60,407 nt of DNA. It comes from Pelagibacteraceae bacterium AG-426-P20. GTDB taxonomy: Bacteria; Pseudomonadota; Alphaproteobacteria; Pelagibacterales; Pelagibacteraceae. The stretch's first letter is position 1. Each line of letters begins with the position of its first letter. The DNA lies in the NCBI GenBank assembly GCA_003210015.1, contig QCNX01000003.1:1-60407 (forward strand), written 5' to 3'. The notes under the pieces are model-generated. The model was not told where the DNA came from. It was given only the letters and a program-made list of their open reading frames with translations, and did no database searches. Below are positions 40,228 to 51,151 of this stretch, piece after piece. Made by a program: the position numbers and the translations under genes.

Positions 40228-42249
40228 ATGAATAAAGCAGAAATTATCAAAAACTATAAAAAAAAAATAGAAAATTTCAAAAAATTAAATGAAGCATATT
40301 ATGATAAAAATAAACCACTTATCACAGATGCTGAATATGACTCAATCAAATTTGAATTATTACAATTAGAAAAAAAATATCAATATTTAAAAGATGAATT
40401 TTCACCTAGCAATACAGTAGGCTTCAAACCTTCAAAAATTTTCAAAAAGATCACCCACAAAGAGCCCATGTTATCTTTGAGTAACGCTTTTGACGAAAAA
40501 GATTTAGAAAATTTTGAACAAAAAATTTTAAACTATTTAAATAAAACCAAAGAATTTAAAATTGAATATAGTGCAGAACCTAAAATAGACGGTATTTCTG
40601 CATCATTAACATATATAGATGGAAACTTAACCAGAGGACTGTCTAGAGGAGATGGTAAAATAGGTGAAGATATTACTGGAAACTTAAAAACTATTAAAGA
40701 TATTCCACTTCAAATAATCTCCAATGATATCCCCAAAGAAATAGAAATTAGAGGTGAAGTTTTTATACAAAACAGTGATTTTATAAAGCTTAAGAATAAG
40801 TTTGCTAATCCAAGAAATGCAGCTTCAGGCTCATTAAGACAAAAAGAGTCAGAAGAGACAAAAAAAATTCCTCTTAGGTTTATAGCTTATACATACGGAT
40901 ATGAAAAAGGATTGAAGGACAAAAATCAAAGTGATTTTCTAAAAAGTTTATCAAAGTGGGGGTTTAAGATAAATCCTCTCAATAAAGTATTAATGGGTAT
41001 AGACAATTTGACAAAAAATTATAATGAAATTGAAAAAAAAAGAAGTGAGATTGATTTTGATATTGATGGGATAGTTTATAAAATTAATGATTTTGAGTTA
41101 CAATCAAGATTAGGATATGTTGCTAACGCACCAAGATGGGCAATAGCTCATAAATTTTCATCAGACAAAGCAACATCTCAATTATTAGATATAGAAATAC
41201 AAATTGGAAGAACTGGAGCATTAACACCTGTTGCAAAAATAAAACCTGTTAATATTGGTGGTGTAGTGGTTTCAAATGCTACACTTCATAATGAAGATGA
41301 GATAAATAGAAAAGATATAAGAATAAATGACACAGTTTTAGTTGAAAGAGCTGGAGATGTAATACCACATATTCTTTCAGTAGATTTAAGCAAAAGACTT
41401 AATGACTCTAAAAAATATAAATTTCCAAATAAATGTCCATCTTGTGGGTCAAAGATAATAAAGGAGTTTAATTCAGCAGCTAAAAAATTTGATGCTGTAA
41501 GAAGATGTTCAAGTGAAGGATATGATTGTGATAAAGTTGCTATTGAAAAAATTAAACACTTTATTTCTAAAGAAGCATTGAACATTGATGGTTTTGGAAA
41601 GAAAATTGTTGAAAATTTTTGGAAATTAAAACTTATCAAATTTCCACAAGATATATTTAAACTAGATTATAATAAAATTTTAAATTTAGAGGGCTGGGGA
41701 AAACAATCTATAAATAATTTAAAATTTTCAATTGAAGAAAAAAAAACTATATCACTAGAAAAGTTTATATATTCTTTAGGCATAAGACACATTGGTCTTG
41801 AAGGCGCAAAACTAATTTCAAAACACGTTAAAACATCTCATAATTTCTCAAATATTGCTAAAGATGAAAATTTGAAAGATTTAGAAAATTTGGATGGAAT
41901 TGGAGAAATGCAAATTAAATCTATTAAAAGATTTTTATCTAACAAAACCAATAAAAAGATTGTGCAAGATCTCCAAAAAATACTCAAAATAAATGATGTA
42001 AAAAAAATAAGTTCAAAGGGTAGATTAATGAACAAAACATTCATGCTTACAGGTAAACTTACAAACATGAGTCGATCAGAGGCAAAACATTTAATTGAAC
42101 AAAATTCTGGTTCAATAATTAGCAATGTTTCAAAAAAACTTAACTATTTAATTATTGGAGAAAAACCAACAAAAAGAAAAGTTGATCTTGCAAAGGAACT
42201 TAATATTAAAATCCTAAATCAATCAGAATGGTTAAAAATGTTAAATTAA
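40228..42249 (+). CDS. ligA: NAD-dependent DNA ligase (LigA)
   Basis: LigA seals nicks using NAD+ in replication and repair. The 673-residue protein has domain Ia (residues 1-65, YYDKNKPLITDAEYD) and the adenylation domain with AMP-lysine motif EPKIDGISA (Lys about 117). EIRGEVF, NPRNAASGSLRQ, the OB fold, and a four-Cys zinc finger (CPSCGS, then RRCSSEGYDC) follow. HhH motifs and a C-terminal BRCT domain from about 595 (NKTFMLTGKLTNMSRSEAKHLIE) finish it. It ends the supercluster, and its stop overlaps the convergent aminopeptidase by 9 bases. Confidence 0.97.
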   Translation: MNKAEIIKNYKKKIENFKKLNEAYYDKNKPLITDAEYDSIKFELLQLEKKYQYLKDEFSPSNTVGFKPSKIFKKITHKEPMLSLSNAFDEKDLENFEQKILNYLNKTKEFKIEYSAEPKIDGISASLTYIDGNLTRGLSRGDGKIGEDITGNLKTIKDIPLQIISNDIPKEIEIRGEVFIQNSDFIKLKNKFANPRNAASGSLRQKESEETKKIPLRFIAYTYGYEKGLKDKNQSDFLKSLSKWGFKINPLNKVLMGIDNLTKNYNEIEKKRSEIDFDIDGIVYKINDFELQSRLGYVANAPRWAIAHKFSSDKATSQLLDIEIQIGRTGALTPVAKIKPVNIGGVVVSNATLHNEDEINRKDIRINDTVLVERAGDVIPHILSVDLSKRLNDSKKYKFPNKCPSCGSKIIKEFNSAAKKFDAVRRCSSEGYDCDKVAIEKIKHFISKEALNIDGFGKKIVENFWKLKLIKFPQDIFKLDYNKILNLEGWGKQSINNLKFSIEEKKTISLEKFIYSLGIRHIGLEGAKLISKHVKTSHNFSNIAKDENLKDLENLDGIGEMQIKSIKRFLSNKTNKKIVQDLQKILKINDVKKISSKGRLMNKTFMLTGKLTNMSRSEAKHLIEQNSGSIISNVSKKLNYLIIGEKPTKRKVDLAKELNIKILNQSEWLKMLN

Positions 42250-43932
42250 ACTAGCTAACCATTGTTTTTGTTTCTTATTTAATAATGATGAAATTTTTGA
42301 ATAAACTTCAAAATGGTAATTAAAAAGATAATCTTTTTCATTTTTTGTTAAAAGATTAAAATCAATTAAGTCTTTATCAATAGGGGCCAATGTTAAATTT
42401 TTAAAAAATAATTTTTTATTTATTTTTTTTACGTAAATTAAATTTTCAATTCTTATCCCAAAATTATCTTTTTTATAAAAACCTGGCTCGTTACTTAAAA
42501 TCATTCCTTCTTTAATCTCAACTGTGTTAAATTTTGAAATTGCCTGGGGTCCCTCGTGAACATTTAAGAAATGCCCAACACCATGTCCTGTTCCATGAAG
42601 ATAATCATATCCATTTTGTTTTAAAAATTTTCTTGCATTAATATCAATTTTTTTTCCAATTGAATCTTTTTTGAGATTTGTACTTGCAACAGCAATATGG
42701 CCTTTCAATACATAGGTAAAAATTTTTTTGATGTTTGAATTTTGTTTATCAAAACAGATTGTTCTTGTTACATCTGTTGTTCCATATTTATATTGACCAC
42801 CTGAGTCACACAAAAAAATTTCATTTTTATGAATATATTTTGTATTTTTCTTTGTAGCTCGATAATGGACTATCGCACCATTTTTTCCACTACCAGCAAT
42901 AGTATTAAAACTAGGAAATAAATAATTTTTATTATGTTTCCTAAATTTTTCTAATTGATTTTGAGCATCAACTTCTGTAATTTTTTTTTTATTAATTTTT
43001 TTAATCCAATAAATGAATTTTGTTAAAGCAGCTCCATCTAAAATATGAGATTTAATCATATTATTAATCTCAGTTTGATTCTTAATTGATTTAAATAAAT
43101 ATATTGGATCTTCTTTTTGTATTAATTTAAATTTTTTAGATAAGATTTGTTCATTATAAAAAGAACATGATTTTGAGTCTACTGATATATTTTTACCATC
43201 TAATTTATTAATCAAAGTCTCAAAATTCTGTGGATTAACTATTTCTTTTTCACTTATCCTTTTTTCTTTTATTAATCTTTTCAGTTTATTCTTATTAGTA
43301 ATAATAAATTTTTTATTATTTTTACTTATTAAAAGATTTGAATTAGGTATGGGGCTATTTGGACTGTCATGCCCCCTAATATTTAAGAGCCAAGCAACAT
43401 TTTCTGGAGCAGTAATAAATAAATAATCTAATTTATTTTTATTTAAATATCTTATTACCCTTTTAATTTTTTTTTGATGGCTTTCTCCAGTAATTTTTTG
43501 ATCTAAAGAATAGAAAGGTTTTATCTTTATTTTTTTTAAGTTTATGACTTCATTTATTAAATTTTTTTTTATAGACTTTGGGCTGTTATTAGAAAATATT
43601 TTTTTTATTTGACCAGACGTAAATAATTTAGGATCAAAGCCTATCTTTAAATTTCTAAAAACTTTGCAATTAATGATCTTGCTATAATCTAAAATTGTAA
43701 ACTTTTTTCCACTTTCTATTCTTGCTTGGATTGTATATCTTCCATCTACAAATAAATAATTTTTATTTTGTAGAATTACAGCATACCCTGCCGAACCAGT
43801 AAAATTTGATACTTCTTTCAATCGATCTTCATTTGAATACTCTGAAAAATATTCATCATTTTTTGGTATAATATATCCATCAATATCAAATTTTATAAAT
43901 TGAGATCTAAGTACTTTTATTATATTTTTCAT
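42241..43932 (-). CDS. Xaa-Pro aminopeptidase family (M24B) metallopeptidase
   Basis: This 563-residue enzyme probably removes N-terminal residues preceding proline. Two creatinase-like N-domains come first (EYFSEYSNEDRLKEVSNFTGSAGYAVI, then ENVAWLLNIRGHDSPNSP). The pita-bread catalytic domain has metal ligands in LCDSGGQYKYGTTDVTRT, HGTGHGVGHFLNVHEGPQ and GMILSNEPGFY. A C-terminal extension with LTLAPIDKDLIDFNLL matches the long type shared with eukaryotic cytosolic aminopeptidase P. It overlaps uvrD by 4 bases (ATGA type), so the two are probably co-transcribed. Confidence 0.92.
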   Translation of the reverse strand: MKNIIKVLRSQFIKFDIDGYIIPKNDEYFSEYSNEDRLKEVSNFTGSAGYAVILQNKNYLFVDGRYTIQARIESGKKFTILDYSKIINCKVFRNLKIGFDPKLFTSGQIKKIFSNNSPKSIKKNLINEVINLKKIKIKPFYSLDQKITGESHQKKIKRVIRYLNKNKLDYLFITAPENVAWLLNIRGHDSPNSPIPNSNLLISKNNKKFIITNKNKLKRLIKEKRISEKEIVNPQNFETLINKLDGKNISVDSKSCSFYNEQILSKKFKLIQKEDPIYLFKSIKNQTEINNMIKSHILDGAALTKFIYWIKKINKKKITEVDAQNQLEKFRKHNKNYLFPSFNTIAGSGKNGAIVHYRATKKNTKYIHKNEIFLCDSGGQYKYGTTDVTRTICFDKQNSNIKKIFTYVLKGHIAVASTNLKKDSIGKKIDINARKFLKQNGYDYLHGTGHGVGHFLNVHEGPQAISKFNTVEIKEGMILSNEPGFYKKDNFGIRIENLIYVKKINKKLFFKNLTLAPIDKDLIDFNLLTKNEKDYLFNYHFEVYSKISSLLNKKQKQWLASLI

Positions 43933-45968
43933 TTAATTCTTTTTTGATATCGTAACCACCCTGGGCTTCTTATTGTGTCCTCTTCATTTTCTTCAATATC
44001 TTGATTAAATTCAAAATCATCAATTGCATTTTTTTCTTCTTCAAAGAAAGAATTTTTTTCTAAATGCTCTGCTGGAAGCTCATCAATGAACCGTGATGCC
44101 ATGCTATCAATCCAGTCTCCTTGATAAAATCTATTCATAGAGAATGATATTATCACTTTTTTTTTTGCTCTTGTGACTCCAACATAAGCTAATCTTCTTT
44201 CTTCTTCGAGGCCATTTTGACCTTTTTCCTCAATTGATTTTTGATGAGGGAAAAGACCTTCTTCCCAGCCTGGAAGAAAGACAGCTTCAAACTCTAATCC
44301 TTTGGCTGCGTGCATTGTCATCATGTTTACTTTTTGTCCATCCCAATCTTGGTCAATTGATGTTGCTAGTGAAACATGTTCCAAGAAGCTTTCTAAGGTA
44401 TCAAACTCTTTCATTGCGCTTAATAATTCTTTAATGTTTTCCAGCCTATTTTCATTTTCCATATCTTTTTTATTTTTTAACATTGCAGAGTAGCCAGACT
44501 CATCCAATATTATTTGTAATAATTTAACATGATTAATTTTTTTTATATTACAATCATGTCTCCATTTATTTAGAAAATTTAAAATAAAAGATAATCCTAT
44601 TTTTGTTTTAGGTTTAATTAAATTATCCTCTATCATTTTTCTAGAAGCAAGCTCTAAACTCATAGAATTTTTTTTTGAATATTCATGAATTGACTTTAGA
44701 CTACCATCACCAACTGAACGTTTTGGGTTGTTTACTATTCTTTCAAAAGCAAGATCATCTTTGTCTTGGTGAACTATTCTTAAATAAGCAACACAATCTT
44801 TAATTTCTGCTCGTTCATAAAATTTAGTTCCTCCTAAAATTCTATATGGCATTCCTATTTTCAGAAATCTTTCTTCAAATTCTCTTGTTTGAAATATTGC
44901 TCTTACTAGAATGGCAACTTCATTTAATGAGTGTTTTTTTTTAATTTTTTCTAATTCATCAGAAATTCCAATAGCCTCATCTTTTCCATTTTTATAACAA
45001 TTAAGCTTTATTAAATCCCCATCTTCCATTGATGTTTTTAAAGTTTTTCCAACTCTATTTTGATTATTAGCTATTAATTTAGATGCTACTGATAGAATAT
45101 TTTGCGTTGATCTATAATTTTGTTCTAGTCTAATTACTTTTGTGTTTTCATAAATTTGATCAAATTCTAAGAAATTTTTAATTTCGGCTCCTCGCCAACT
45201 ATAAATTGATTGATCATCATCTCCAACACAACAGAGATTTTTATTTTCTTGAGTAAGTAAATTTAGCCATCTACTTTGAATATAATTAGTGTCTTGATAT
45301 TCATCTACTAAGATATATTTAAAATTTCTTGAATATATATCTCTTATGTCATTATTTTTTTCTAAAATTTTTACAGCGTGTAAAATTAAATCACCAAAGT
45401 CACATGCATTTAAGTCAGTAAGTTTTTGTTGATAAATTTTATAAACAGGAAGTATTGTTTTTTCGTATACATCTTTATTATTAATACGTACCTCGTTTGG
45501 ATATTGACCTTTATTTTTCCATTTATCTATAATTGCCAATACATATCTTGGTGCAAGTTGTTTTACATCAATATTTTCTGCCTTACATATATTCTTAACT
45601 AATCTTATTTGATCATCTGTATCTATTATAGTAAAATTTGAATTTAAGTTTACAGCAGAAGCATGCTTTCTTAATAGTTTTGCACAAATAGAATGGAATG
45701 TACCAAGCCATGAGAGTCCAATAGCGCTAGCGCCTAAAATTTTGCTAACTCTGTTTTGCATTTCTTTCGCTGCTTTGTTAGTAAAAGTTACAGCAAGTAT
45801 CTGGTTGGGAAATGCTTTTTTTTCAGTGATAATATGTGCAATTCTACTAGTTAAAACCTTCGTTTTGCCAGAACCAGCGCCTGCAACGATCAATAATGGA
45901 CCATCTAAGTGTGTTACAGCATCTTTTTGAGCTTCATTTAGGTTTTTTAGATAATCTGAGTTTACCAT
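43929..45968 (-). CDS. uvrD: UvrD/PcrA-type ATP-dependent DNA helicase
   Basis: This SF1A helicase unwinds DNA in mismatch and nucleotide-excision repair. The 679 residues show motif Q/I LNEAQKDAVTH and AGAGSGKTKVL (30-40), TFTNKAAKEMQNRV, LVDEYQDTNYIQ (motif II), and GDDDQSIYSWRGAE (motif III). RLEQNYRST, MTMHAAKGLEFEAVFLPG and ERRLAYVGVTRAKKK follow. An acidic C-terminus ends in GWLRYQKRIK. UvrB, UvrC and UvrD all lie in this window, although not in one operon. It is divergent from the AsmA-like gene across 30 bases. Confidence 0.96.
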   Translation of the reverse strand: MVNSDYLKNLNEAQKDAVTHLDGPLLIVAGAGSGKTKVLTSRIAHIITEKKAFPNQILAVTFTNKAAKEMQNRVSKILGASAIGLSWLGTFHSICAKLLRKHASAVNLNSNFTIIDTDDQIRLVKNICKAENIDVKQLAPRYVLAIIDKWKNKGQYPNEVRINNKDVYEKTILPVYKIYQQKLTDLNACDFGDLILHAVKILEKNNDIRDIYSRNFKYILVDEYQDTNYIQSRWLNLLTQENKNLCCVGDDDQSIYSWRGAEIKNFLEFDQIYENTKVIRLEQNYRSTQNILSVASKLIANNQNRVGKTLKTSMEDGDLIKLNCYKNGKDEAIGISDELEKIKKKHSLNEVAILVRAIFQTREFEERFLKIGMPYRILGGTKFYERAEIKDCVAYLRIVHQDKDDLAFERIVNNPKRSVGDGSLKSIHEYSKKNSMSLELASRKMIEDNLIKPKTKIGLSFILNFLNKWRHDCNIKKINHVKLLQIILDESGYSAMLKNKKDMENENRLENIKELLSAMKEFDTLESFLEHVSLATSIDQDWDGQKVNMMTMHAAKGLEFEAVFLPGWEEGLFPHQKSIEEKGQNGLEEERRLAYVGVTRAKKKVIISFSMNRFYQGDWIDSMASRFIDELPAEHLEKNSFFEEEKNAIDDFEFNQDIEENEEDTIRSPGWLRYQKRIK

Positions 45969-45998
45969 TTCAATAATTTAATTATAAGTTTTTAAATA

Positions 45999-47486
45999 AT
46001 GCTAAAAAATAAATCATTTCAAAAAAAACTTAACAAATTACTATTATCAGTAAATACAAGAATAGAAAGTTTTTTTAATAATTTAAAACTTTTCATAAAT
46101 TTAAAAAAAAAAAAAGGATTTAATTTATCGCATGTAGATAAGAAAATTTTATTAAGTATAGGATCTATTGTCATTTTAGTTTTAAGTTATTTTTTAATAC
46201 CTTCATTTTATGATAAAAAATTGATTAAAATTAAATTAGAAAATCACATACTTAAAAAATACAATTTAGAAGTTAAACTAGATGGAGAAATGACATATGG
46301 CTTTCTTCCTAAACCACATTTTTTTATTAAAGATACAGCCATAAATTATCTTGGAGAAACTTTAGCAAAAACAGATTTTACAAAGATTTATATTTCAGTT
46401 GATAATTTTTTTTCAATAGACAATCTGAAAATTAAAAATTTATTTTTTAAAAGAACAGAATTTAATATTAATTATAAAAATTATAACTTTTTTAAACAAA
46501 CTTTAAATTCAATTAATGATAAAGATAATGTTAATTTCAAAAATAGTAGATTATTTTATAATAACAAAAATGAAGATGTAATATTTTTAGCTAAAATGAA
46601 AAATTTAAATTTTTTTAAAAATGATGATTTTAATCAGCAACTTAATGCAAACTTTGAAATTTTTAATATTCCATTAAAAGTAAAAATTATAAACGATCAG
46701 TTTAATAACAATTTTTTTATTGATTTAGACTCAAATAAATTGAGAGTAAATGTTCAAAATGATGTTGACTATGGTGGGGAAAATAAAATCGGTATGATGA
46801 ATTTAAGTTTTTTTAATAAATTAAAAAAAATAAATTATGTTATTAAAAAAAATTCATTAACGTTTAAGATAGATAAAAAAGATACTTTGAAAGGCAAAAT
46901 TGATTTTAAACCTTTTTATCTATCTACTGATTTTAGACTTAAACAAATAAATTTTTTAAAAATTTTTGAAACTAATTCAATTTTTTTAAATTTATTAAAT
47001 ACAGGGGTATTAAATAATCAAAGTTTGAATGCAGTTGTTAATGTCTACATAGATAAAATCAAACACACAAATTATTTGAATAATATCGTGCTTAAAACGT
47101 ATTTTGAAGAAGGAAATATTGTTTTGAAAGACTCCTCTTTAAGCTGGAAAGATTCAATTCTTATAAACCTAGATAATGTTCAAATAAATAATGAAAATAA
47201 TAAATTAATTTTTTCTGGTATAGCAAACTTTAATTTTGATGACATCAATGAATTTTATCAACAATACCAAATTAAAAAAACTCACAGGAAAGAAATAAAA
47301 AAAATTAAGATAGATTTTTTATTTAATCTATTCGAAAATCAAATTCAAATTGATAATGTCAAAATTGATGATGTTACTAACAAAAATCTGAATAATTTTT
47401 TAAACGATTTTAATTCAAAAAAATTAGATATTTTTAATAAGGTATTATTTAAAAATTCTTTAAAAGAATTTTTTAGTAATTTTTAG
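45999..47486 (+). CDS. AsmA-like envelope protein
   Basis: This 495-residue protein has a basic cytoplasmic N-terminus of about 48 residues and one transmembrane helix ([18 protein letters not shown]). A large periplasmic part begins in the AsmA manner: [27 protein letters not shown]. The rest is beta-rich, asparagine- and lysine-rich and fast-evolving. AsmA family members are bridge-like lipid-transport proteins between the membranes; that function is inferred for this one. It is single-copy here, divergent from uvrD, and its stop overlaps the fumC stop by 4 bases. Confidence 0.72.
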   Translation: MLKNKSFQKKLNKLLLSVNTRIESFFNNLKLFINLKKKKGFNLSHVDKKILLSIGSIVILVLSYFLIPSFYDKKLIKIKLENHILKKYNLEVKLDGEMTYGFLPKPHFFIKDTAINYLGETLAKTDFTKIYISVDNFFSIDNLKIKNLFFKRTEFNINYKNYNFFKQTLNSINDKDNVNFKNSRLFYNNKNEDVIFLAKMKNLNFFKNDDFNQQLNANFEIFNIPLKVKIINDQFNNNFFIDLDSNKLRVNVQNDVDYGGENKIGMMNLSFFNKLKKINYVIKKNSLTFKIDKKDTLKGKIDFKPFYLSTDFRLKQINFLKIFETNSIFLNLLNTGVLNNQSLNAVVNVYIDKIKHTNYLNNIVLKTYFEEGNIVLKDSSLSWKDSILINLDNVQINNENNKLIFSGIANFNFDDINEFYQQYQIKKTHRKEIKKIKIDFLFNLFENQIQIDNVKIDDVTNKNLNNFLNDFNSKKLDIFNKVLFKNSLKEFFSNF

Positions 47487-48871
47487 TTAGGGTTTATCAT
47501 TTTTTTAGGATCAACAATCTTATTGTAATCTTTTTCATTTATTAATCCTGATTTTAAAGCTTCAAATTTAAGTGTAGTTTTATTTTTTAAGGCTGTTTTT
47601 GCAATTTTTGCTGAGTTATCATATCCAATGTGTGGTGCTAATGCTGTAACTAACATTAGTGAGTTATTTAAATATTCTTTTATTTTAATTTTGTCGGCTT
47701 TAATTCCTTTTATGCAATAAAGGGAGAAGTTTTTTGTACTATCAGCCAACAAATCTATTGATTGTAAAATATTGTGAGCAATTAATGGTTTAAAAACATT
47801 TAATTCAAAATGCCCATGAGAACCAGCCATTGTTATTCCATTGTGATTACCTATTACTTTTACACAAACCATTGTTACTGCTTCAGATTGAGTTGGATTA
47901 ACTTTACCTGGCATAATTGAAGAACCTGGCTCATTAGCTGGTAAAATAATCTCTCCATAACCTGCTCTAGGGCCAGAACCTAGAAACCTAATATCATTAG
48001 CAATTTTCATTAAACAAACTGCTGCAGTGTTTAAAGTACCCGAAAAGTTTACAATTTCGTCATGGGCAGCCAATGCTGCAAATTTATTTTTGGTTGGTTT
48101 AAAAGGTAGTTTGGTAATCTTTTTAATTTCATTAATAATTTTTTTATCAAAGCCTTTTTTACTATTAATTCCTGTTCCAACTGCAGTACCACCCTGGGCT
48201 AAAAAATATATTTCTTTAAGAGCGCTTTTAATTCTAAAAATACAGTCTTCTAATTGAGATTGATATCCTGAAAATTCTTGTCCCAAAGATAAGGGTGTTG
48301 CATCTTGAAGATGTGTCCTTCCAACTTTAATTATATTTTTAAATTGAGATACTTTCTTTTTTAATTCTTTATTTAATAATTCTAACGAAGGTAATAATTT
48401 ATTTTTTGTTTCAATAGCTATAGCTATATGCATCGCCGTTGGAAAAACATCGTTGGTAGATTGTGATTTGTTGACATGGTCATTAGGATGAACTGGTTTT
48501 TTTGAACCTTTTTTTCCGCCTAAAATTTCTATGGCTCTATTTGCAATGACTTCATTAACATTCATATTTGTCTGCGTACCAGACCCTGTTTGCCAAACTT
48601 TTAAAGGGAAGTGTTCATCTAATTTGCCAGATATTACCTCGTTAGATGCTCTAACGATTGCTTTAGATATATGTGGCAAAATTTGTTTTTCTTTACTATG
48701 AACAATAGCAGCAGCTTTCTTAATTATCGCAATAGATTTGATTAAAACTGGCCTTACCAAAAATTCACCAATATCAAAATATTTTTTTGATCTCTGAGTA
48801 GAAGCGCCCCAGTATTTATCATTTGGCACATTGATTGATCCAATACTATCGAATTCTTTTCTTAATTTCAT
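47483..48871 (-). CDS. fumC: Class II fumarate hydratase (FumC)
   Basis: FumC converts fumarate to malate in the TCA cycle without an iron-sulfur cluster, useful in an iron-poor ocean. The 462-residue protein has [18 protein letters not shown] near 100, [19 protein letters not shown], and [20 protein letters not shown] with the active-site His. The family signature [15 protein letters not shown] with the mobile-loop Ser is near 320. Every class II fumarase hallmark is present, which separates it from aspartase or argininosuccinate lyase. Confidence 0.97.
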   Translation of the reverse strand: MKLRKEFDSIGSINVPNDKYWGASTQRSKKYFDIGEFLVRPVLIKSIAIIKKAAAIVHSKEKQILPHISKAIVRASNEVISGKLDEHFPLKVWQTGSGTQTNMNVNEVIANRAIEILGGKKGSKKPVHPNDHVNKSQSTNDVFPTAMHIAIAIETKNKLLPSLELLNKELKKKVSQFKNIIKVGRTHLQDATPLSLGQEFSGYQSQLEDCIFRIKSALKEIYFLAQGGTAVGTGINSKKGFDKKIINEIKKITKLPFKPTKNKFAALAAHDEIVNFSGTLNTAAVCLMKIANDIRFLGSGPRAGYGEIILPANEPGSSIMPGKVNPTQSEAVTMVCVKVIGNHNGITMAGSHGHFELNVFKPLIAHNILQSIDLLADSTKNFSLYCIKGIKADKIKIKEYLNNSLMLVTALAPHIGYDNSAKIAKTALKNKTTLKFEALKSGLINEKDYNKIVDPKKMINPN

Positions 48872-48937
48872 TGATTAATAAGTAATTAATAAATTATTAT
48901 AAATATACATTAAATATATAAAACTTACAGGAGCAAT

Positions 48938-49309
48938 ATGTCAAATTTTAATAAGGTTGGAATTTTTATGAAAACCTTTGGTCAAGAAGTTAAAGATAAA
49001 CCGTCATTTAGCACAGAGAAAATCAATAAATTGAGGATCGATTTAATAAAGGAAGAGCTGGACGAGCTTTCAGAGGCAATGAAAAACAATGATTTGTTAG
49101 AGGTTGCTGATGCACTTACAGATATCCTTTATGTTACCTATGGAGCAGGACATGCTTTCGGTATCAATTTAGATAAATGTTTTGAAGAAGTTCAAAACTC
49201 AAATATGAGTAAATTAGATGAAAATGGAAAACCTATTTATAATGAGTCAGGTAAAGTTATGAAAGGTCCAAATTATTTTAGACCAAATCTTTCAAAATTT
49301 GTTAATTAA
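48938..49309 (+). CDS. MazG-like nucleotide pyrophosphohydrolase
   Basis: This 123-residue all-helical protein matches the MazG/PRA-PH superfamily, which hydrolyses NTPs to NMPs and pyrophosphate. The magnesium-binding pattern is clear: LIKEELDELSEAMKNNDLLEVADALTDILYVTYGAGHAFGI, with the EExxE and ExxD acids. The tail (GKPIYNESGKVMKGPNYFRP) resembles small phage-type and marine MazG proteins. The exact substrate is unknown; house-cleaning of non-canonical nucleotides is usual. A strong AGGAG (48929-48933) lies four bases before the ATG. Confidence 0.82.
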   Translation: MSNFNKVGIFMKTFGQEVKDKPSFSTEKINKLRIDLIKEELDELSEAMKNNDLLEVADALTDILYVTYGAGHAFGINLDKCFEEVQNSNMSKLDENGKPIYNESGKVMKGPNYFRPNLSKFVN

Positions 49310-50139
49310 ATTTCTAATTTAAGATCTATAGAGGCAGCACTATGAGTAATACTTCCAACAGAAATTCTATTTACTCCAGTTGCAGCAACTGACCTAACTG
49401 TCTTAAGTTTAATGTTTCCTGAGGCCTCAGTTTCATAATATTTTCTTGCAAGTTTAACACCAGCTTTAAGATTTTTAATACTCATATTATCAAAAAGAAC
49501 AGTATTAAATTTTAAACCCATTATTTTTTTAAGTTGCTTTAAATCCTCAACTTCCACTGTAATTTTTTTTCCTTTTTTATTTTTGATTGCTAAAGACACT
49601 ATGTCCCTTAAATTTGAACTAGCAATATGGTTATCTTTAATTAAAAATTCATCACTTAAATTAAATCTATGGTTGGTTCCTCCACCTAATTTTACAGCAT
49701 ATTTTTGAATAACTCTTAAATTTGGAATAGTTTTTCTGGTACAACAAATCTTACATCTTTTTCCTGCTAGTTTTACAAATTTATTTGTTAGAGAAGCTAT
49801 ACCCGAAATATGAGATAAAAAATTTAAAGCTACCCTCTCTGCAATTAATATATTTTGAGCCTTGCCTTTAATAGTAGCAATTAAAGAGCCTTTTTTTACA
49901 AAAGAACCATCTTTTTTTTTTACAATAAATTTAATTTTATTATCAATTAATGCAAAAGCACACTTTGCAAAGCGCAACCCACCTATAATTGCATTTTCAT
50001 TTGAAATTAGTTTAACCGTAATTATTTTATTATTTTTAATCAAATCTGAAGTTATATCTCCAGATGGGTATAAATCTTCATTAAGCGCTCGCTTAACAGT
50101 ATTTCTTATGAAATTTTCACTTAGTTTAATTTTTGACAC
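49306..50139 (-). CDS. nadC: Quinolinate phosphoribosyltransferase (NadC)
   Basis: NadC converts quinolinate and PRPP to nicotinate mononucleotide in NAD synthesis. The 277-residue protein has NEDLYPSGDITSDLI at the start and ERVALNFLSHISGIAS near 100. The PRPP/quinolinate site follows: CTRKTIPNLRVIQKYAVKLGG and NHRFNLSDEFLIKDNHI. The barrel end closes with VEVEDLKQL, FDNMS, EASGNIKL and ISVGSITHSA. It follows nadA by six bases on the same strand. The usual third gene nadB is missing from the pair. Confidence 0.96.
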   Translation of the reverse strand: MSKIKLSENFIRNTVKRALNEDLYPSGDITSDLIKNNKIITVKLISNENAIIGGLRFAKCAFALIDNKIKFIVKKKDGSFVKKGSLIATIKGKAQNILIAERVALNFLSHISGIASLTNKFVKLAGKRCKICCTRKTIPNLRVIQKYAVKLGGGTNHRFNLSDEFLIKDNHIASSNLRDIVSLAIKNKKGKKITVEVEDLKQLKKIMGLKFNTVLFDNMSIKNLKAGVKLARKYYETEASGNIKLKTVRSVAATGVNRISVGSITHSAASIDLKLEI

Positions 50140-50145
50140 AAATGA

Positions 50146-51150
50146 TTATCTACCGATAGCAACCATCTTTTCAACAGATAATCTTGCTTTATCTATTGTC
50201 TCTTGATCCATTATAATTTCACCAGTTTCATTCTCTAAACAGTCCAAGATTTTTGGTAGAGTAATTTTTTTCATATGTGGACACATATTGCAAGGTCTTA
50301 TAAATTCTACATTAGGATTTTCTACTTGAATATTGTCACTCATAGAACATTCAGTAACCATCATAACTTTTTTTGGTTGATTATCTCTTACATAATTTAT
50401 CATACCAGAAGTTGATCCTGCAAAATCACTAGCCTTAATTACATCAGGGGGACACTCTGGGTGTGCAATTATTTTTATTCCAGGATTATTTTTTCTAATG
50501 TTATTTATTTCATTTTCATTAAATTGATCGTGAACAATACAAATTCCTTTCCAAGAAATTATTTCAACATCAGTTTGTGAAGCAACATACTTCGCAAGAT
50601 AATCATCTGGTAAAAATATTACTTTTTTTACTCCTAATGATTTAACAATTTTTACAGCATTTGCAGAAGTACAACATACATCTGTCTCAGCTTTAACGTC
50701 AGCTGATGTATTAACGTACGATACCACTGGAACACCTGGGTATTTTTCTTTAAGCAATCTAACATCTTTGCCAGTTATAGATGAAGATAATGAACAACCA
50801 GCTTTCATGTCTGGTAATAAAACTTTTTTATTTGGACTCATTAATTTTGCTGTTTCAGCCATAAAGTGAACTCCAGCCATTACAATTATGTCGGCAGAAG
50901 TTTTTGATGCTTCTACTGCAAGTGCTAAAGAGTCTGCTGAAAAATCTGCGATACCATGATAAATTTCTGGAGTTTGGTAGTTGTGAGCAAGAATAACTGC
51001 ATTCTTTTCTTTTTTTAACTTATTGATTTTATGAATATATGGAGCATGCACTGACCACTCGATTTCTGGCATTACTTTAGAAATCTTTTTATAAATAGGA
51101 TCAGTTGTTTGTTTTACTTCTTGTGTAAAATCCATATTAAAATTTATCAA
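50146..51150 (-). CDS. nadA: Quinolinate synthase (NadA)
   Basis: NadA is the [4Fe-4S] enzyme that condenses iminoaspartate with dihydroxyacetone phosphate to quinolinate. The 334 residues show AVILAHNYQTPEIYHGIAD and ETAKLMSPNKKVLLPDMKAGCSLS with the first cluster Cys. TDVCCTSANAVKIV, IAHPECPPDV, and the final cluster region PCNMCPHMKKITLPKIL follow. The start at MINF or the nearby ATG of MDFTQEV are both possible. The iminoaspartate supplier (nadB or an aspartate dehydrogenase) must lie elsewhere. Confidence 0.96.
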   Translation of the reverse strand: MINFNMDFTQEVKQTTDPIYKKISKVMPEIEWSVHAPYIHKINKLKKEKNAVILAHNYQTPEIYHGIADFSADSLALAVEASKTSADIIVMAGVHFMAETAKLMSPNKKVLLPDMKAGCSLSSSITGKDVRLLKEKYPGVPVVSYVNTSADVKAETDVCCTSANAVKIVKSLGVKKVIFLPDDYLAKYVASQTDVEIISWKGICIVHDQFNENEINNIRKNNPGIKIIAHPECPPDVIKASDFAGSTSGMINYVRDNQPKKVMMVTECSMSDNIQVENPNVEFIRPCNMCPHMKKITLPKILDCLENETGEIIMDQETIDKARLSVEKMVAIGR

Positions 51151-51151
51151 T

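Noticed and set aside
42241-42249. Long antisense ORFs inside ligA, uvrD, prpE and uvrB as genes
   Set aside because: All are in shadow frames of strongly conserved genes and have no recognisable domain, Shine-Dalgarno or context.
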